Assembly: GCF_010681825.2 (NCBI RefSeq)
Contig: NZ_CP066776.1
Location: forward strand, 248,001-312,000
DNA length: 64,000 nt
From: Sulfuriroseicoccus oceanibius
GTDB lineage: Bacteria > Verrucomicrobiota > Verrucomicrobiia > Verrucomicrobiales > SLCJ01
Reading direction: 5' to 3'
Positions 46,803-55,447 of this stretch are shown one piece after another. Each line of letters opens with the position of its first letter. Position 1 is the stretch's first letter. The notes below the pieces were generated by a model. That model had not been told where the DNA came from and did not search any database. It saw only the letters and a list, made by a program, of their open reading frames with translations. The position numbers were made by a program, and so were the translations under genes.

Positions 46803-47540
46803 ATGAGCACCGACCTCTGGAAAGGCCTCCGAGCCGAAGCACGCCAACAACTCGAAACCCGCGATTACTCAAAAGCTCCTGTCGAAGAACGGGTCAGCAC
46901 CTCCGGCGTGAATGCCTCGGAATTGATCGCAGCAGACGGCGGCGGCAGCGACAAGCCAGACTGGTGGATCCCTGGTGTCGAAGTCTTCTCCCGCCGTGTG
47001 TTCCAGCAAAAACAACGCGGTCACTTCGCCGAGTTCGCCCGCGAAACCGACGGCAAACTCGCCGAGATCGGCATGTGGCCGAAGCAGTGGGCCACCGCAT
47101 TGATGAACGCGGAGTCCGCCAAGGGCTTCCACATCCATCCGCCATTCATCGCCGACGACCAGGATCCGGAGGCCTGGTTCCAGAAGCTTTTCGTCGAAGA
47201 GCCTGAAAACTACAGCCTGCGCCCGTACGCCAATGAGCAGTGGGATGCCATGTTCTTCCCACAAGGCATTTGCGAAATGTTCCTCGTCGACGAACGCGCC
47301 GGCATGCCACGCCGCAAAATGCGCTTTGTCATCGAAGGCGACGACAAACCAGGCGACAACAACGCCGGTGTCGTGATCCCTGCCGGAGTCGCCCACTCGC
47401 TGCAAAGCCTCAGCACCAAGGACCTGATCATGGTCTACGGCACGTCCACCACATTCCTGCCGGAGAACGAAGGACGCATCGAATCCGGCATCGAAGGCAC
47501 CACCATGCCACCTGACTGGGAGCGTTACTTCCTTGGGTAA
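46803..47540 (+). CDS. RmlC-like cupin (dTDP-sugar epimerase relative)
   Basis: A 245-residue protein with a cupin core. GFHIHPPFIADDQDPEAWFQ supplies the His-x-His pair, and IPAGVAHSLQSLSTKDLIMV and FLPENEGRIESG match the last strands of dTDP-4-dehydrorhamnose 3,5-epimerases (IPxGxAHxxxxLS, PExEGxI). The first 70 residues are extra compared with RmlC, and the catalytic His-Asp context is changed (ESAKGFHIHPP), so it may not be a true epimerase. The divergent rfbA supports a role in dTDP-sugar chemistry. Moderately sure of the fold, unsure of the reaction. Confidence 0.65.
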   Translation: MSTDLWKGLRAEARQQLETRDYSKAPVEERVSTSGVNASELIAADGGGSDKPDWWIPGVEVFSRRVFQQKQRGHFAEFARETDGKLAEIGMWPKQWATALMNAESAKGFHIHPPFIADDQDPEAWFQKLFVEEPENYSLRPYANEQWDAMFFPQGICEMFLVDERAGMPRRKMRFVIEGDDKPGDNNAGVVIPAGVAHSLQSLSTKDLIMVYGTSTTFLPENEGRIESGIEGTTMPPDWERYFLG

Positions 47541-47561
47541 GCAATTGCCCGCCCTATTCCC

Positions 47562-47590
47562 CACCCCGCGAATCCACGCGGGGTGCTTGA
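47562..47590 (+). terminator. Probable terminator after the RmlC-like gene
   Basis: CACCCCGCG and CGCGGGGTG form a perfect 9-bp stem with a 6-nt loop, followed by CTTGATTTTCC. It overlaps an in-frame GTG that would extend the next gene, which argues for that gene starting at the later ATG (47616). Confidence 0.6.
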
Positions 47591-47615
47591 TTTTCCCATC
47601 CCGATCCAGATTCCC

Positions 47616-49520
47616 ATGGCCAAATCGCCACAACCCAACGCCCCAATGCGCAAACTCACGCGCAAAGAGGTCTCGAAACTCAGCACCAAGGAGTTCCTCA
47701 AGGAAGCCGGAGCACCTGTGAAGCGGCTCTATGAGTACGTAAAACCGTACAAACTCCGCTTCTTCATCGGAATCTTCTTCGGCGTGCTCTTCGGCCTCTA
47801 CAACGCGGCCATGATCTTCGGGATGAAGTTCGTCTTCGAGACCGTCCTCCCCGGCGACCCCGACAAACCGCGCCAGTTGGAGGCTCCCGAGATCCCGATC
47901 ATCAACAAAAAGATCCCCCTCCCCGAGGTCAACCTCAACGATGATCAGGCATTCTGGGTGGTCATCGGCGTTTGCGGGTTCATTCCCGTGCTCATCGCCA
48001 TCCGCGGCCTGCTCAATTACGTCAACCAGTACTGCATGCTATGGGTCGGCCAAAAAGTGCTCTACGATCTGCGCTCGACCTGCTTCAACCGCCTGATGAG
48101 CCAGTCGCTGCAGTTCTACTCGAAGCAGAAGACCGGTGAACTGATTCAAACCGTCTTCAACCAAACCCGCATGGCGGCATCGACCGGCAGTGACTTGGCT
48201 GCCAACCTGGTCAAGCACCCGATTTCCATCTTGTCCATGGTGATTGCCCTCTTCTTTCTCGATTGGATCTTCGCCGTCTGTGCGCTGTTTGTCTTCCCGC
48301 TGTGCATGGTTCCCGTGGTCCAGATCAGCAAGAAGGTCCGCAAAGCCGGTGGCCGCGAAGAAGAGGAGGCCGGTGCCATCATGGTCACCATGCAGGAAGC
48401 GTTCGCCGGGATCCGCGTGGTGAAATCCCACGCCCGCGAAGACTACGAAAGCAATCGCTTCAACAGCGCGAGTAAGTTGCTGATGCAGCTCATCATGCGC
48501 TGGCGCAAGGCCATCATCATCGTCGCGCCGATGGTGGAAACCGTGGCGTCCTTCGGTATCGGCGCCGGTCTGGCCTACGCCTGGGCCACTGACATGCCGG
48601 CCTCGAAGTTCCTCGTCTTGTACGCGGCGCTGATCGGGATCTACCCGCACGTGAAGGCGCTCTCACAGTTGCAGATCATGGTGCAAAAGACCCTCGTCGC
48701 CACGACCAAGGTCTTCAGCATCATCGACAAACCACTCGATATCGACGACAAGGAAAACGCCATCGAACTCAAGAACTGCAAGGGCGAGATCGAGTTCAAA
48801 GACGTCGCGTTCAACTACGTCAAAGACACCCCGGCGGTGCAGGGCATCAACTTCAAGGTCGAACAAGGCAAGAGCTACGCGCTGGTCGGCGAGTCCGGCT
48901 CCGGCAAGTCCACTTTGTTCAGCCTCCTGCTGCGCTTCTACGATCCGAAGCAAGGCGCCATCCTCATCGACGGCGTGGACATCCGCGATTACTCCCAGCA
49001 GTCGCTGCGCGATAACATCGGCATCGTGAACCAGGATACTTTCCTCTTCCACGACACCATCTACAACAACATCCGCTACGGCAATCTGGACGCCACCAAG
49101 GAAGACATCTACCGCGCCGCGGAGCAGGCCCACGCTCACGAGTTCATCCTCGCCCAGGACAAGGGCTACGACACCGTCATCGGCGACAAAGGCGGAAACC
49201 TCTCCGGCGGCCAGCAACAGCGACTCACCATCGCCCGCGCATTCGTCCGCAGCGCACCGATCCTCCTCCTCGACGAAGCCACCTCGGCGCTCGACTCCAA
49301 GAGTGAAGCGCACATTCACGATGCGATCGACAAGTTGTCCCAGGACCGCACGGTCATCGCCATCGCCCACCGCTTGTCGACCATCCTCAACGCCGACCAG
49401 ATCGTGATGATGAAGGACTCCAAGATCCTCGACATCGCGCCGCACGCGGTGTTGGTCGAACGTTGCCCTGAGTACAAGCGCCTCTACGACCTGCAGTTCC
49501 AGTCGCAGGAAGAGATCTAG
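47616..49520 (+). CDS. ABC exporter, MsbA-like (fused TM and ATPase domains)
   Basis: A 634-residue half-transporter that works as a homodimer in the inner membrane. TM helices fill about residues 40-330, with a periplasmic loop of about 50 residues after TM1 (PGDPDKPRQLEAPEIPIINK). The NBD has Walker A GESGSGKST, Q-loop GIVNQDTFLF, signature NLSGGQQQRL, Walker B ILLLDEATSALD and the H-loop AHRLST. Closest in layout to MsbA/lipid-A and multidrug flippases. The cargo is unproven. The conserved N-terminus MxKLTRKEVSKLSTKEFLKE lies before TM1. Confidence 0.92.
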   Translation: MAKSPQPNAPMRKLTRKEVSKLSTKEFLKEAGAPVKRLYEYVKPYKLRFFIGIFFGVLFGLYNAAMIFGMKFVFETVLPGDPDKPRQLEAPEIPIINKKIPLPEVNLNDDQAFWVVIGVCGFIPVLIAIRGLLNYVNQYCMLWVGQKVLYDLRSTCFNRLMSQSLQFYSKQKTGELIQTVFNQTRMAASTGSDLAANLVKHPISILSMVIALFFLDWIFAVCALFVFPLCMVPVVQISKKVRKAGGREEEEAGAIMVTMQEAFAGIRVVKSHAREDYESNRFNSASKLLMQLIMRWRKAIIIVAPMVETVASFGIGAGLAYAWATDMPASKFLVLYAALIGIYPHVKALSQLQIMVQKTLVATTKVFSIIDKPLDIDDKENAIELKNCKGEIEFKDVAFNYVKDTPAVQGINFKVEQGKSYALVGESGSGKSTLFSLLLRFYDPKQGAILIDGVDIRDYSQQSLRDNIGIVNQDTFLFHDTIYNNIRYGNLDATKEDIYRAAEQAHAHEFILAQDKGYDTVIGDKGGNLSGGQQQRLTIARAFVRSAPILLLDEATSALDSKSEAHIHDAIDKLSQDRTVIAIAHRLSTILNADQIVMMKDSKILDIAPHAVLVERCPEYKRLYDLQFQSQEEI

Positions 49521-49761
49521 CGGCTTCGCCGGAGCAGCTGTTTTTCTTCCACCGATTGCACCGATTAGCAAGATTTGCCTTCGGCAGGAGTGGAGCAACG
49601 CTGACTCTGAGCTTTGACCCAAGTCGGCATCGCACAGACGGGAGCCACGGCATCATGTGTGACTCCCGTCTGCGGGATCATCCCTCCAGCGCTTCGCTCT
49701 CTCATTCGCTGGTGGGTCGACATTCCTGTCGACATCCAACCTGCGGAGCGCAGCGACCACT
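49521..49761. repeat. Mosaic intergenic repeat with a GTCGAC-type hairpin
   Basis: Contains CCTCCAGCGCTTCGC, the perfect hairpin GTCGAC-ATTCCT-GTCGAC (49716-49733) and the word GGAGCGCAGCGACCAC. The stem differs from the GTCGGC/GCCGAC copies at 2.5 and 42.1 kb by a paired change. It lies between convergent genes. Confidence 0.75.
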
Positions 49762-51243
49762 CTACCCCAGGAACCGCGTGCGCAGGTGACCCAGGAACGC
49801 ATCGGGAGACAATTCCTTGCCGGTCGCCTTTTGGATGATCTCATCCGGCGTCAGAATACTGCCGTGACGATGCACCCTCTCGCGCATCCACGCGAGCAAC
49901 GGCAAGGTATCCCCCGCATGATAGCCTGATGCCACCGATTCATCCTGCATCGCCGCTTCCATCAGCTGGGCCGATGCCAGGTTCCCCAGCGTGTAGGTCG
50001 GGAAATATCCGATCCCACCCATCGCCCAATGGATATCCTGCAGGCAGCCCTTGGAGTCGTCGGGAACCTCCAGACCGAAGCTCTGCTTGAACGCGGAATT
50101 CCACGCGGCCGGCACATCTTTGACCTCCAGTTCACCGCTCACCAACGCCTGCTCGATCTCAAACCGCAGCGCGATGTGCAGGTCGTAAGTCGCCTCATCG
50201 GCATCCACCCGGATGAAACTGAAGTTCGCACGGTTCACCGCCGCCACCATTTCCTCCGGCGTCCAGCCTGCCAACTGAGGGAACAACTCCCCAGCCCGCT
50301 GGGTCCAACGCTGCCAGAACGCGAGGCCGCGGCCCACGTGGTTCTCCCACATCCGCGACTGCGACTCGTGGATCCCCAACGACACCGACTCATACGCCGG
50401 ATGCGGGTAGTGCTCGGCCGGCAACCCTTGGTCGTACAACCCATGACCCGCCTCGTGCAACACACCGAAGCACGATGCCGAAAAGTCATGGTCATAATAC
50501 CGCGTGGTCAAACGCGTGTCGCCCGGTGCGTTGCCACTGCAGAATGGATGCGTCGTCGTGTCGATCCGCCCGGCCTCGAAGTCGAAGCCGATCGACTCCG
50601 CCACCTCCCGGTTGAACTGTTGTTGCGCCTCCACCGGGAACGATCCGGTGAATTCACGTGACGGGTTCGCTTTCGTCCGCTCGACCGCCTCCGCTGCAAT
50701 CTCCGCCAACTCTGCACGGAACGAGCCAAACAAGGAACGCAACTTCGCCGTCGTCATCCCCCGCTCGTACAAATTAATCAACGCATCGTACGGATGGTCG
50801 TCATAACCCAAATAGTCCGACTGACGCCGAGCAAGCTCGACCTGCTTCTCCAGCAATGGGGCGAACAACGCAAAGTCCGACGCCTTGCGCGCCCCTGCCC
50901 ACGCCATCTTCGCCTCGCTCGATACCTTGGACTTCTCCTCGACAAACGACTGCGGCAACTTGGTTCTGCGATCATACCCCTCGCGCCACAGCCGCAGGTT
51001 GGCCGCAGCCACCTCGTCGTTGGCACCCTCCGCCTCGGCACCAGCCAGCCACTCGCCGACCTCGGGCGCGGACAGCCGACGATGCGACTCACCCGCCAAT
51101 GCAGCCAGCGCCGACGCACGGGCCGCCAACCCTTTGGGTGGCAGGTTCACTTCCTGGTCCCACCCCATCACCGCCATCGCCTGCCCCAACGGAGCCACCT
51201 CACGGTCCAACGCACACAATCGATCGTAGCAAGAATCTGACAT
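49762..51243 (-). CDS. Carboxypeptidase Taq (M32 metallopeptidase)
   Basis: A 493-residue zinc carboxypeptidase, cytoplasmic. The metal motif is in FGVLHEAGHGLYDQGLP (HExxH near residue 265), with the third ligand in IHESQSRMWENHVG. DTTTHPFCSGNAPGDTRLTT, FSFIRVDADEATYDLHIALR and DIHWAMGGIGYFPTYTLGN are M32-specific. The N-terminal helical region begins with MAVMGWDQEVNLPPKG. It removes C-terminal residues from peptides. Confidence 0.95.
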   Translation of the reverse strand: MSDSCYDRLCALDREVAPLGQAMAVMGWDQEVNLPPKGLAARASALAALAGESHRRLSAPEVGEWLAGAEAEGANDEVAAANLRLWREGYDRRTKLPQSFVEEKSKVSSEAKMAWAGARKASDFALFAPLLEKQVELARRQSDYLGYDDHPYDALINLYERGMTTAKLRSLFGSFRAELAEIAAEAVERTKANPSREFTGSFPVEAQQQFNREVAESIGFDFEAGRIDTTTHPFCSGNAPGDTRLTTRYYDHDFSASCFGVLHEAGHGLYDQGLPAEHYPHPAYESVSLGIHESQSRMWENHVGRGLAFWQRWTQRAGELFPQLAGWTPEEMVAAVNRANFSFIRVDADEATYDLHIALRFEIEQALVSGELEVKDVPAAWNSAFKQSFGLEVPDDSKGCLQDIHWAMGGIGYFPTYTLGNLASAQLMEAAMQDESVASGYHAGDTLPLLAWMRERVHRHGSILTPDEIIQKATGKELSPDAFLGHLRTRFLG

Positions 51244-51329
51244 GCGCCCACGCTCTGTCGTTCACCCGCCGCGGTCAAGATTGGAGATGCGCAATGCGCG
51301 GTACGAGGCCTAGAACAGAATACCGGAGC

Positions 51330-52403
51330 CTACTCCCCGGCACCCTCCCCATTCTGCTCCCGATAAAACCGATCCGGCGCGATCTCGACCGTCTTCAGCT
51401 TCCTCGTCAGCAAATCAATCTCGTAGTGCAGCGCGTAATGCGGCGTCGACCAGCGATTGAAGTTCAGCACCCCAGGCGCAGAGAACAACAAATGCGAGTT
51501 GTAACGATGCGGCATCGGCACATTCAAAACCTCGTACATCGCCCCGCCCTTCAGATCAGAAAACAAGATCCTCTCGCCCTTATTCGGCTCATCGTAAATG
51601 TACGCCACGTAGTCGTCCCCATCCTTTGCCTCACTCTTGATCCACTCCGCCTTCAGCTCCAATTCCACCTCCGCCACCGAGATCTCACGATCAAACTGTC
51701 CACCAGCCCCAAGCAGATGGCCACCCGCATGCTTTGGGCTCCACCTCTCACCCAAATAATGCAACGCCCCTTCTCGATCGATGCCAAACAGCGCAAGCTC
51801 AGCCGCACGGGGAGCAACTAGTTCTATCACATACAGCTTCTCTGACTGCAGTTCATCAAACCGAGAATCACCGCAAACCCCAATAATGCGGGGGATACCA
51901 TCAGACGACGCGAACACCTTCCGCGAAGTCCATTCCCCTGTGGCATCTCTGGTGATCAAGTAAGCATCTCCCCCAGCGAAACTACGATGACCAAGCCCAC
52001 CAACGGCTAAGAACGTATCTTTATCGAACCGGGCAAGGTCCTGAACATGTGTATCGACCAACCGAATCCAGCGCTCCTCGTTCGCTGCCACAAAGAACAA
52101 GCCTCCTCCAAATTCACCTGCATCAAACGCCCCGAAATAGCCCCCTTCATGTCTCCAGACCTTTGAAGGCCTCTCAAAGAGCCTATTGAAACTCGTTGGG
52201 CTCTCAACCTTCGGCCAAACCCCCTCCTCGATTGGAGCATGCCCGGCCTCTCGAGGGCACGTAACTTTAAAAAACGAGGATGTCTCAAAAGTCTCGACTT
52301 CCGGCACATCTTCTAAAACTGCCGCAAAAGGATCATCATCCGCACTCGCCGAGGAGACTCCCACCATCACCACAAACATCAAAAAAGCTGAAAACACACG
52401 CAT
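51330..52403 (-). CDS. Secreted protein of unknown function
   Basis: A 357-residue protein with a cleavable signal peptide (1-21, ending SSASA). The mature part is rich in Gly, aromatic and acidic residues, with several short segments of the type GGYFGAFDAGEFGGGLFFVA, HVQDLARFDKDTFLAVGGLG and YVAYIYDEPNKGERILFSDL. These suggest a beta-propeller-like fold without a recognised motif. VTCPREAG contains one Cys; a second occurs in IIGVCGDSRFDE. Monocistronic, 86 nt downstream of nothing on its strand. Function not assigned. Confidence 0.72.
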   Translation of the reverse strand: MRVFSAFLMFVVMVGVSSASADDDPFAAVLEDVPEVETFETSSFFKVTCPREAGHAPIEEGVWPKVESPTSFNRLFERPSKVWRHEGGYFGAFDAGEFGGGLFFVAANEERWIRLVDTHVQDLARFDKDTFLAVGGLGHRSFAGGDAYLITRDATGEWTSRKVFASSDGIPRIIGVCGDSRFDELQSEKLYVIELVAPRAAELALFGIDREGALHYLGERWSPKHAGGHLLGAGGQFDREISVAEVELELKAEWIKSEAKDGDDYVAYIYDEPNKGERILFSDLKGGAMYEVLNVPMPHRYNSHLLFSAPGVLNFNRWSTPHYALHYEIDLLTRKLKTVEIAPDRFYREQNGEGAGE

Positions 52404-52883
52404 CTGCCCACGCTACAAACCTCAACTAACACGTAAAGACAACTCCTTCATTCGGCTGCTTTTTGACCTCCACGCCATAGCGAAAGACGCGGCCAATGCG
52501 AAATCCAGTCCCAGCCCCGCTCGCGCCGGCAGCACGTCGCCGTCATCCGATTCATTGGCGATGACGATACCGAGAGGGAAGACAACGCGTGCACATGTGA
52601 TGGGCTGGATCGCTGCGCTCCGATTGTGATTTGGATAACGATAAGGATAAAGACCTCTGCAGCGGAAGATCCTCATATCCCCCACACGCCCCGAATGGCC
52701 CCATTCCCTGCAAGGGAATCGCAAACCAGCCCAGGATGAAGGGAGCCTCCGGCGACCTCACCCTGGGAAAAGGCGACCGCACCCCAACCCGGCCGAGCCA
52801 GCGACTCCGCCGATGCGCAGCATCCTCCCGACGGCCACTCCCGATACAACCGGACACCCTCAACGCCCCAACGCTCTTGCCGA
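52404..52883. other. Gene-free region with degenerate repeats
   Basis: A 480-nt region without convincing coding sequence. It holds scattered repeat phrases: GATAACGATAAGGATAAAGA, GGAATCGCAAACCAGCCCAG (also near 12.47 kb), GGCCGAGCCAGCG and CCTCCCGACGGCC (also in the 30.7-31.2 kb units). Confidence 0.5.
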
Positions 52884-52919
52884 AAAACAAAAGCGGCAGC
52901 CCGTCACAGGCTGCCGCTT
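52884..52919 (-). terminator. Intrinsic terminator of the cyclophilin gene
   Basis: On the minus strand AAGCGGCAGCC and GGCTGCCGCTT form an 11-bp stem with a 7-nt loop, followed by TTTGTTTTTC. Confidence 0.88.
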
Positions 52920-52964
52920 GGGGAAAATCAGGAACGGGGTGCCGCTCCATGAAACCACATCGCT

Positions 52965-53561
52965 CTAGCGTTTGTTCGCATCAAGCACCGCGTTCCACTT
53001 GGAGAGGTTTGCCTCTTGCTCGGCAAAGAGCTGATCGGTCGAATCAAGGATCTTGATGCTGACAATCTTATCCCCTTTGGCGATCGCATTCACCACCTTC
53101 TGACCTTTGGTTACTTCACCGAACACGGAATGCTTGCCATTGAGCCATGGGGTCGGCTTGTGGGTGATGAAGAACTGCGAACCATTGGTCCCAGGACCGG
53201 CATTCGCCATCGAGAAAATGCCCGGCTTGCTGTGCTTGAGCGTAGCATCGAACTCATCGCCGAAACGGTAGCCCGGACCACCACGGCCGGTCCCGGTTGG
53301 GTCACCACCCTGGATCATGAAGTCTTTGATCACGCGGTGGAACATCAAGCCGTCGTAATAACCGCGCTTGGCCAGGTTGAGGAAGTTGGCAGCGGTCTTC
53401 GGCACCTTGGAGGCGAAGATGGTCGCTTCGATCTTGCCCTTGCTGGTCTTGAGCTCGATACGGATATCGTCAGCAGCGCGGGCGGAAGACGTCGCGGCGG
53501 CAAAGGAAACGGTCACAGCAGCGACCACGGCAGGGAGGGATTTCAAGAATTGCTTGATCAT
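52965..53561 (-). CDS. Peptidyl-prolyl cis-trans isomerase, cyclophilin type
   Basis: A 198-residue exported protein. Signal peptide 1-30 (ending SSARA). The cyclophilin core has [58 protein letters not shown] followed by [15 protein letters not shown], and [13 protein letters not shown]. Catalytic Arg, Phe and Gln contexts are conserved. It accelerates proline isomerisation of folding proteins in the periplasm. A 35-residue tail ([20 protein letters not shown]) follows the domain. Divergent from the cobalamin riboswitch. Confidence 0.94.
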   Translation of the reverse strand: MIKQFLKSLPAVVAAVTVSFAAATSSARAADDIRIELKTSKGKIEATIFASKVPKTAANFLNLAKRGYYDGLMFHRVIKDFMIQGGDPTGTGRGGPGYRFGDEFDATLKHSKPGIFSMANAGPGTNGSQFFITHKPTPWLNGKHSVFGEVTKGQKVVNAIAKGDKIVSIKILDSTDQLFAEQEANLSKWNAVLDANKR

Positions 53562-53649
53562 GGCTCGGTTTTTACGCCCAGAGCGCCAGCCGAGGCAATC
53601 CGGATCCACAATAATTTTAGAAGATGGTCGGTTGTTGCGCCCCCTATCC

Positions 53650-53815
53650 GCGCGTACCTTCCCGTCCCGCAGGGGCGAATGCATGGAATCCGGTGAGAAC
53701 CCGGAACAGTTGCGCTGCGGTATCTGGCTACAAGCTCCCACAAATCCAATCCGGCTCACCCCGGGTGAAGGAGGGAGTGAGGTCTGAAGCCAGGAGTCCG
53801 AATACTTGTCTCGCC
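53650..53815 (+). promoter_or_regulatory. Cobalamin riboswitch
   Basis: The conserved core is clear: GGAATCCGGTGAGAACCCGG (53685-53704) with paired CCGG arms, then GTTGCGCTGCGGTA (53709-53722), the counterpart of GACGCGCAGCGGTAA in E. coli btuB. The B12 box GAAGCCAGGAGTCC lies at 53786-53799. A GC-rich P2-like arm (CCCGTCCCGCAGGGGCG) precedes the core. The outer P1 ends are not certain, so the limits are approximate. It faces the PEP-CTERM gene at 53900. Between them GCCCTC-CGCAATTT-GAGGGC (53870-53889) could hide the GAGGG ribosome site and act as the switch output. Confidence 0.93.
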
Positions 53816-53899
53816 CCACTCTCCATCGACACCCAGCGCCGCGGGCACGGGCGCCGTGTCATATCCCATGCCCTCCGCAATTTGAGGGCTAAGAGAAAA

Positions 53900-54595
53900 A
53901 TGAAGATCCAATCCTGGAAGCACAGTTGGGCTGCCGCGGTATCGACCGTCGCAGCATGTAGTCTCATAGCATCCGCCGATGCCGCATTCGTCATGTCAGA
54001 CGTCGAGGTCTGGGTCGATCACAGCTCGGCCGCAGGCGCCGGGTCGCTCTCCGAAGCGGTGCTGGTCATCGACTGGTCCACCGGCAACTCGGACGACGCA
54101 CCACTCGCTTGGGGAATGCGCTGGGATTCCTCGGTTTCCCTCAGTGGCACCGATTTCCTCAACACCGTCCTCAACGGCGACCCACGCCTCACCGGACACT
54201 TCGACACCCACCCGGACTTCGGAGCGTTCCTCACTGGCTTCACCTACGCCGGTGATAGTGACGGCAACGGCCCACGCACCGCCCTGTCGGACAACGACAA
54301 CTTCATCTACTGGGCCTACTCCGAGTACAACCCATCCTCCGGGCAGCCAGAGCCATGGGCCGAAGGTAGCGACCCTACCACCAGCCTCAATGTCAGCGCC
54401 ACAGGAGCCGACTGGCGCACGCTCGAAGACGGCAGCTACGATGTCTGGAAATACTCAGGCACCGACTTCGATTTCAACTACACCGATCCGACCCCACTAA
54501 GGGATCCCATCGCAACCCGCGTACCCGAGCCAACCGTATCCCTTCTGGCCTCACTCGGCATCGTCGGCCTCGGATTGCGCCGCAGAAGGTCGTAA
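53900..54595 (+). CDS. PEP-CTERM surface protein under cobalamin riboswitch
   Basis: A 231-residue exported protein. Signal peptide 1-28 (ending SADA), then a soluble domain rich in Trp/Tyr/Asp (VWVDHSSAAGAGSLSEAVLV, LAWGMRWDSSVSLSG, HPDFGAFLTGFTYAGDSDGN, NDNFIYWAYSEYNPSSG). It ends with a PEP-CTERM sorting tail: VPEP, a TM stretch (VSLLASLGIVGLGL) and RRRRS. The tail would be processed by an exosortase. The domain is not a family I can name. Because a B12 riboswitch precedes it, a role in binding or capturing cobalamin on the cell surface is the simplest inference. Only 15 nt separate it from the next gene. Confidence 0.85.
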   Translation: MKIQSWKHSWAAAVSTVAACSLIASADAAFVMSDVEVWVDHSSAAGAGSLSEAVLVIDWSTGNSDDAPLAWGMRWDSSVSLSGTDFLNTVLNGDPRLTGHFDTHPDFGAFLTGFTYAGDSDGNGPRTALSDNDNFIYWAYSEYNPSSGQPEPWAEGSDPTTSLNVSATGADWRTLEDGSYDVWKYSGTDFDFNYTDPTPLRDPIATRVPEPTVSLLASLGIVGLGLRRRRS

Positions 54596-54610
54596 CCAGC
54601 TACCCCAGCC

Positions 54611-55390
54611 ATGAAATCTCAACGACAACACTCGATCAGCGGTGGCTTCACCATTGTCGAGATGATGGTCAGTTTGGTGATTGTCGGCGTTCTGGTTTTG
54701 ATCACTCTGACCGCGTTGCACCGGGCCAAAGAACAGGCAATCCGCACGTCCTCGGCCAACAATCTGCGGATCCTGGGCGTCGCCGTTGCCGACTACCTCG
54801 GCGAGCACAACAGCCGCTTCTTCCCCTACCGCTCCAATTCCCAAAAGGGCGGGGTGCAGTGGTGGTTCGGCCGCGAGCCGAAAGGCAGCGGCGGTGAGGG
54901 CTCACGCGACATCCATACCGACGAGGGTCCGCTGGGCAAATACATCAAAGCCGCCGGCGGCGTAGACCTCTGCCCGGGCATGGGCAAATACATGGACCTC
55001 CGCAAGGCCAAGTTCAAAGGTGCCTCGTTCGGCTACGGCTACAACGTCCACATCGGCGGCGGATGGTCCGGCCGAGGACCGCGTCTCAACCTCGCCAAGA
55101 CCAAGTTTGGTTCGGGCGAGATTGCGGTCTTCGCCACGTGCGCCCAGGTCAACACGTTCCAAGGCGCGGCCACTCCGGAAAACCCGATGGTGGAGGAGTT
55201 CTACGGCTTCGACAAGAGCGACAAAACCATCCACTTCCGCTTCAACCGGAAAGCCCTCGTGCTCTTCGCCAATGGCAGCGTCCAAATGGTCGATCCGGAA
55301 GAAGGAACGATGGACGACACCCTTGAAAGCGCCGATGTCGGTCGCTTCTCACCGGTGGGAAGCACCAAATGGCTCGGCATCGTGCGCTAA
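54611..55390 (+). CDS. Type II pseudopilin-like protein
   Basis: A 259-residue protein with a prepilin N-terminus: the cleavage/methylation motif GGFTIVEMMVSLVIVGVLVL (G then F at residues 12-13, Glu at +5). The long mature domain contains YGYNVHIGGGWSGRGPRLNL and FRFNRKALVLFANGSVQMVD. That layout fits the long verrucomicrobial/planctomycetal pseudopilins. It probably inserts into a type II secretion or related fibre. Read together with the PEP-CTERM gene (15-nt gap), so also under the cobalamin riboswitch. No prepilin peptidase or secretion ATPase nearby. Confidence 0.85.
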   Translation: MKSQRQHSISGGFTIVEMMVSLVIVGVLVLITLTALHRAKEQAIRTSSANNLRILGVAVADYLGEHNSRFFPYRSNSQKGGVQWWFGREPKGSGGEGSRDIHTDEGPLGKYIKAAGGVDLCPGMGKYMDLRKAKFKGASFGYGYNVHIGGGWSGRGPRLNLAKTKFGSGEIAVFATCAQVNTFQGAATPENPMVEEFYGFDKSDKTIHFRFNRKALVLFANGSVQMVDPEEGTMDDTLESADVGRFSPVGSTKWLGIVR

Positions 55391-55447
55391 TCCCAATGGA
55401 ACAAATCAGCGGGGAGGAGCCTCGGTTTCTCCCCGCACTCATCAAGC

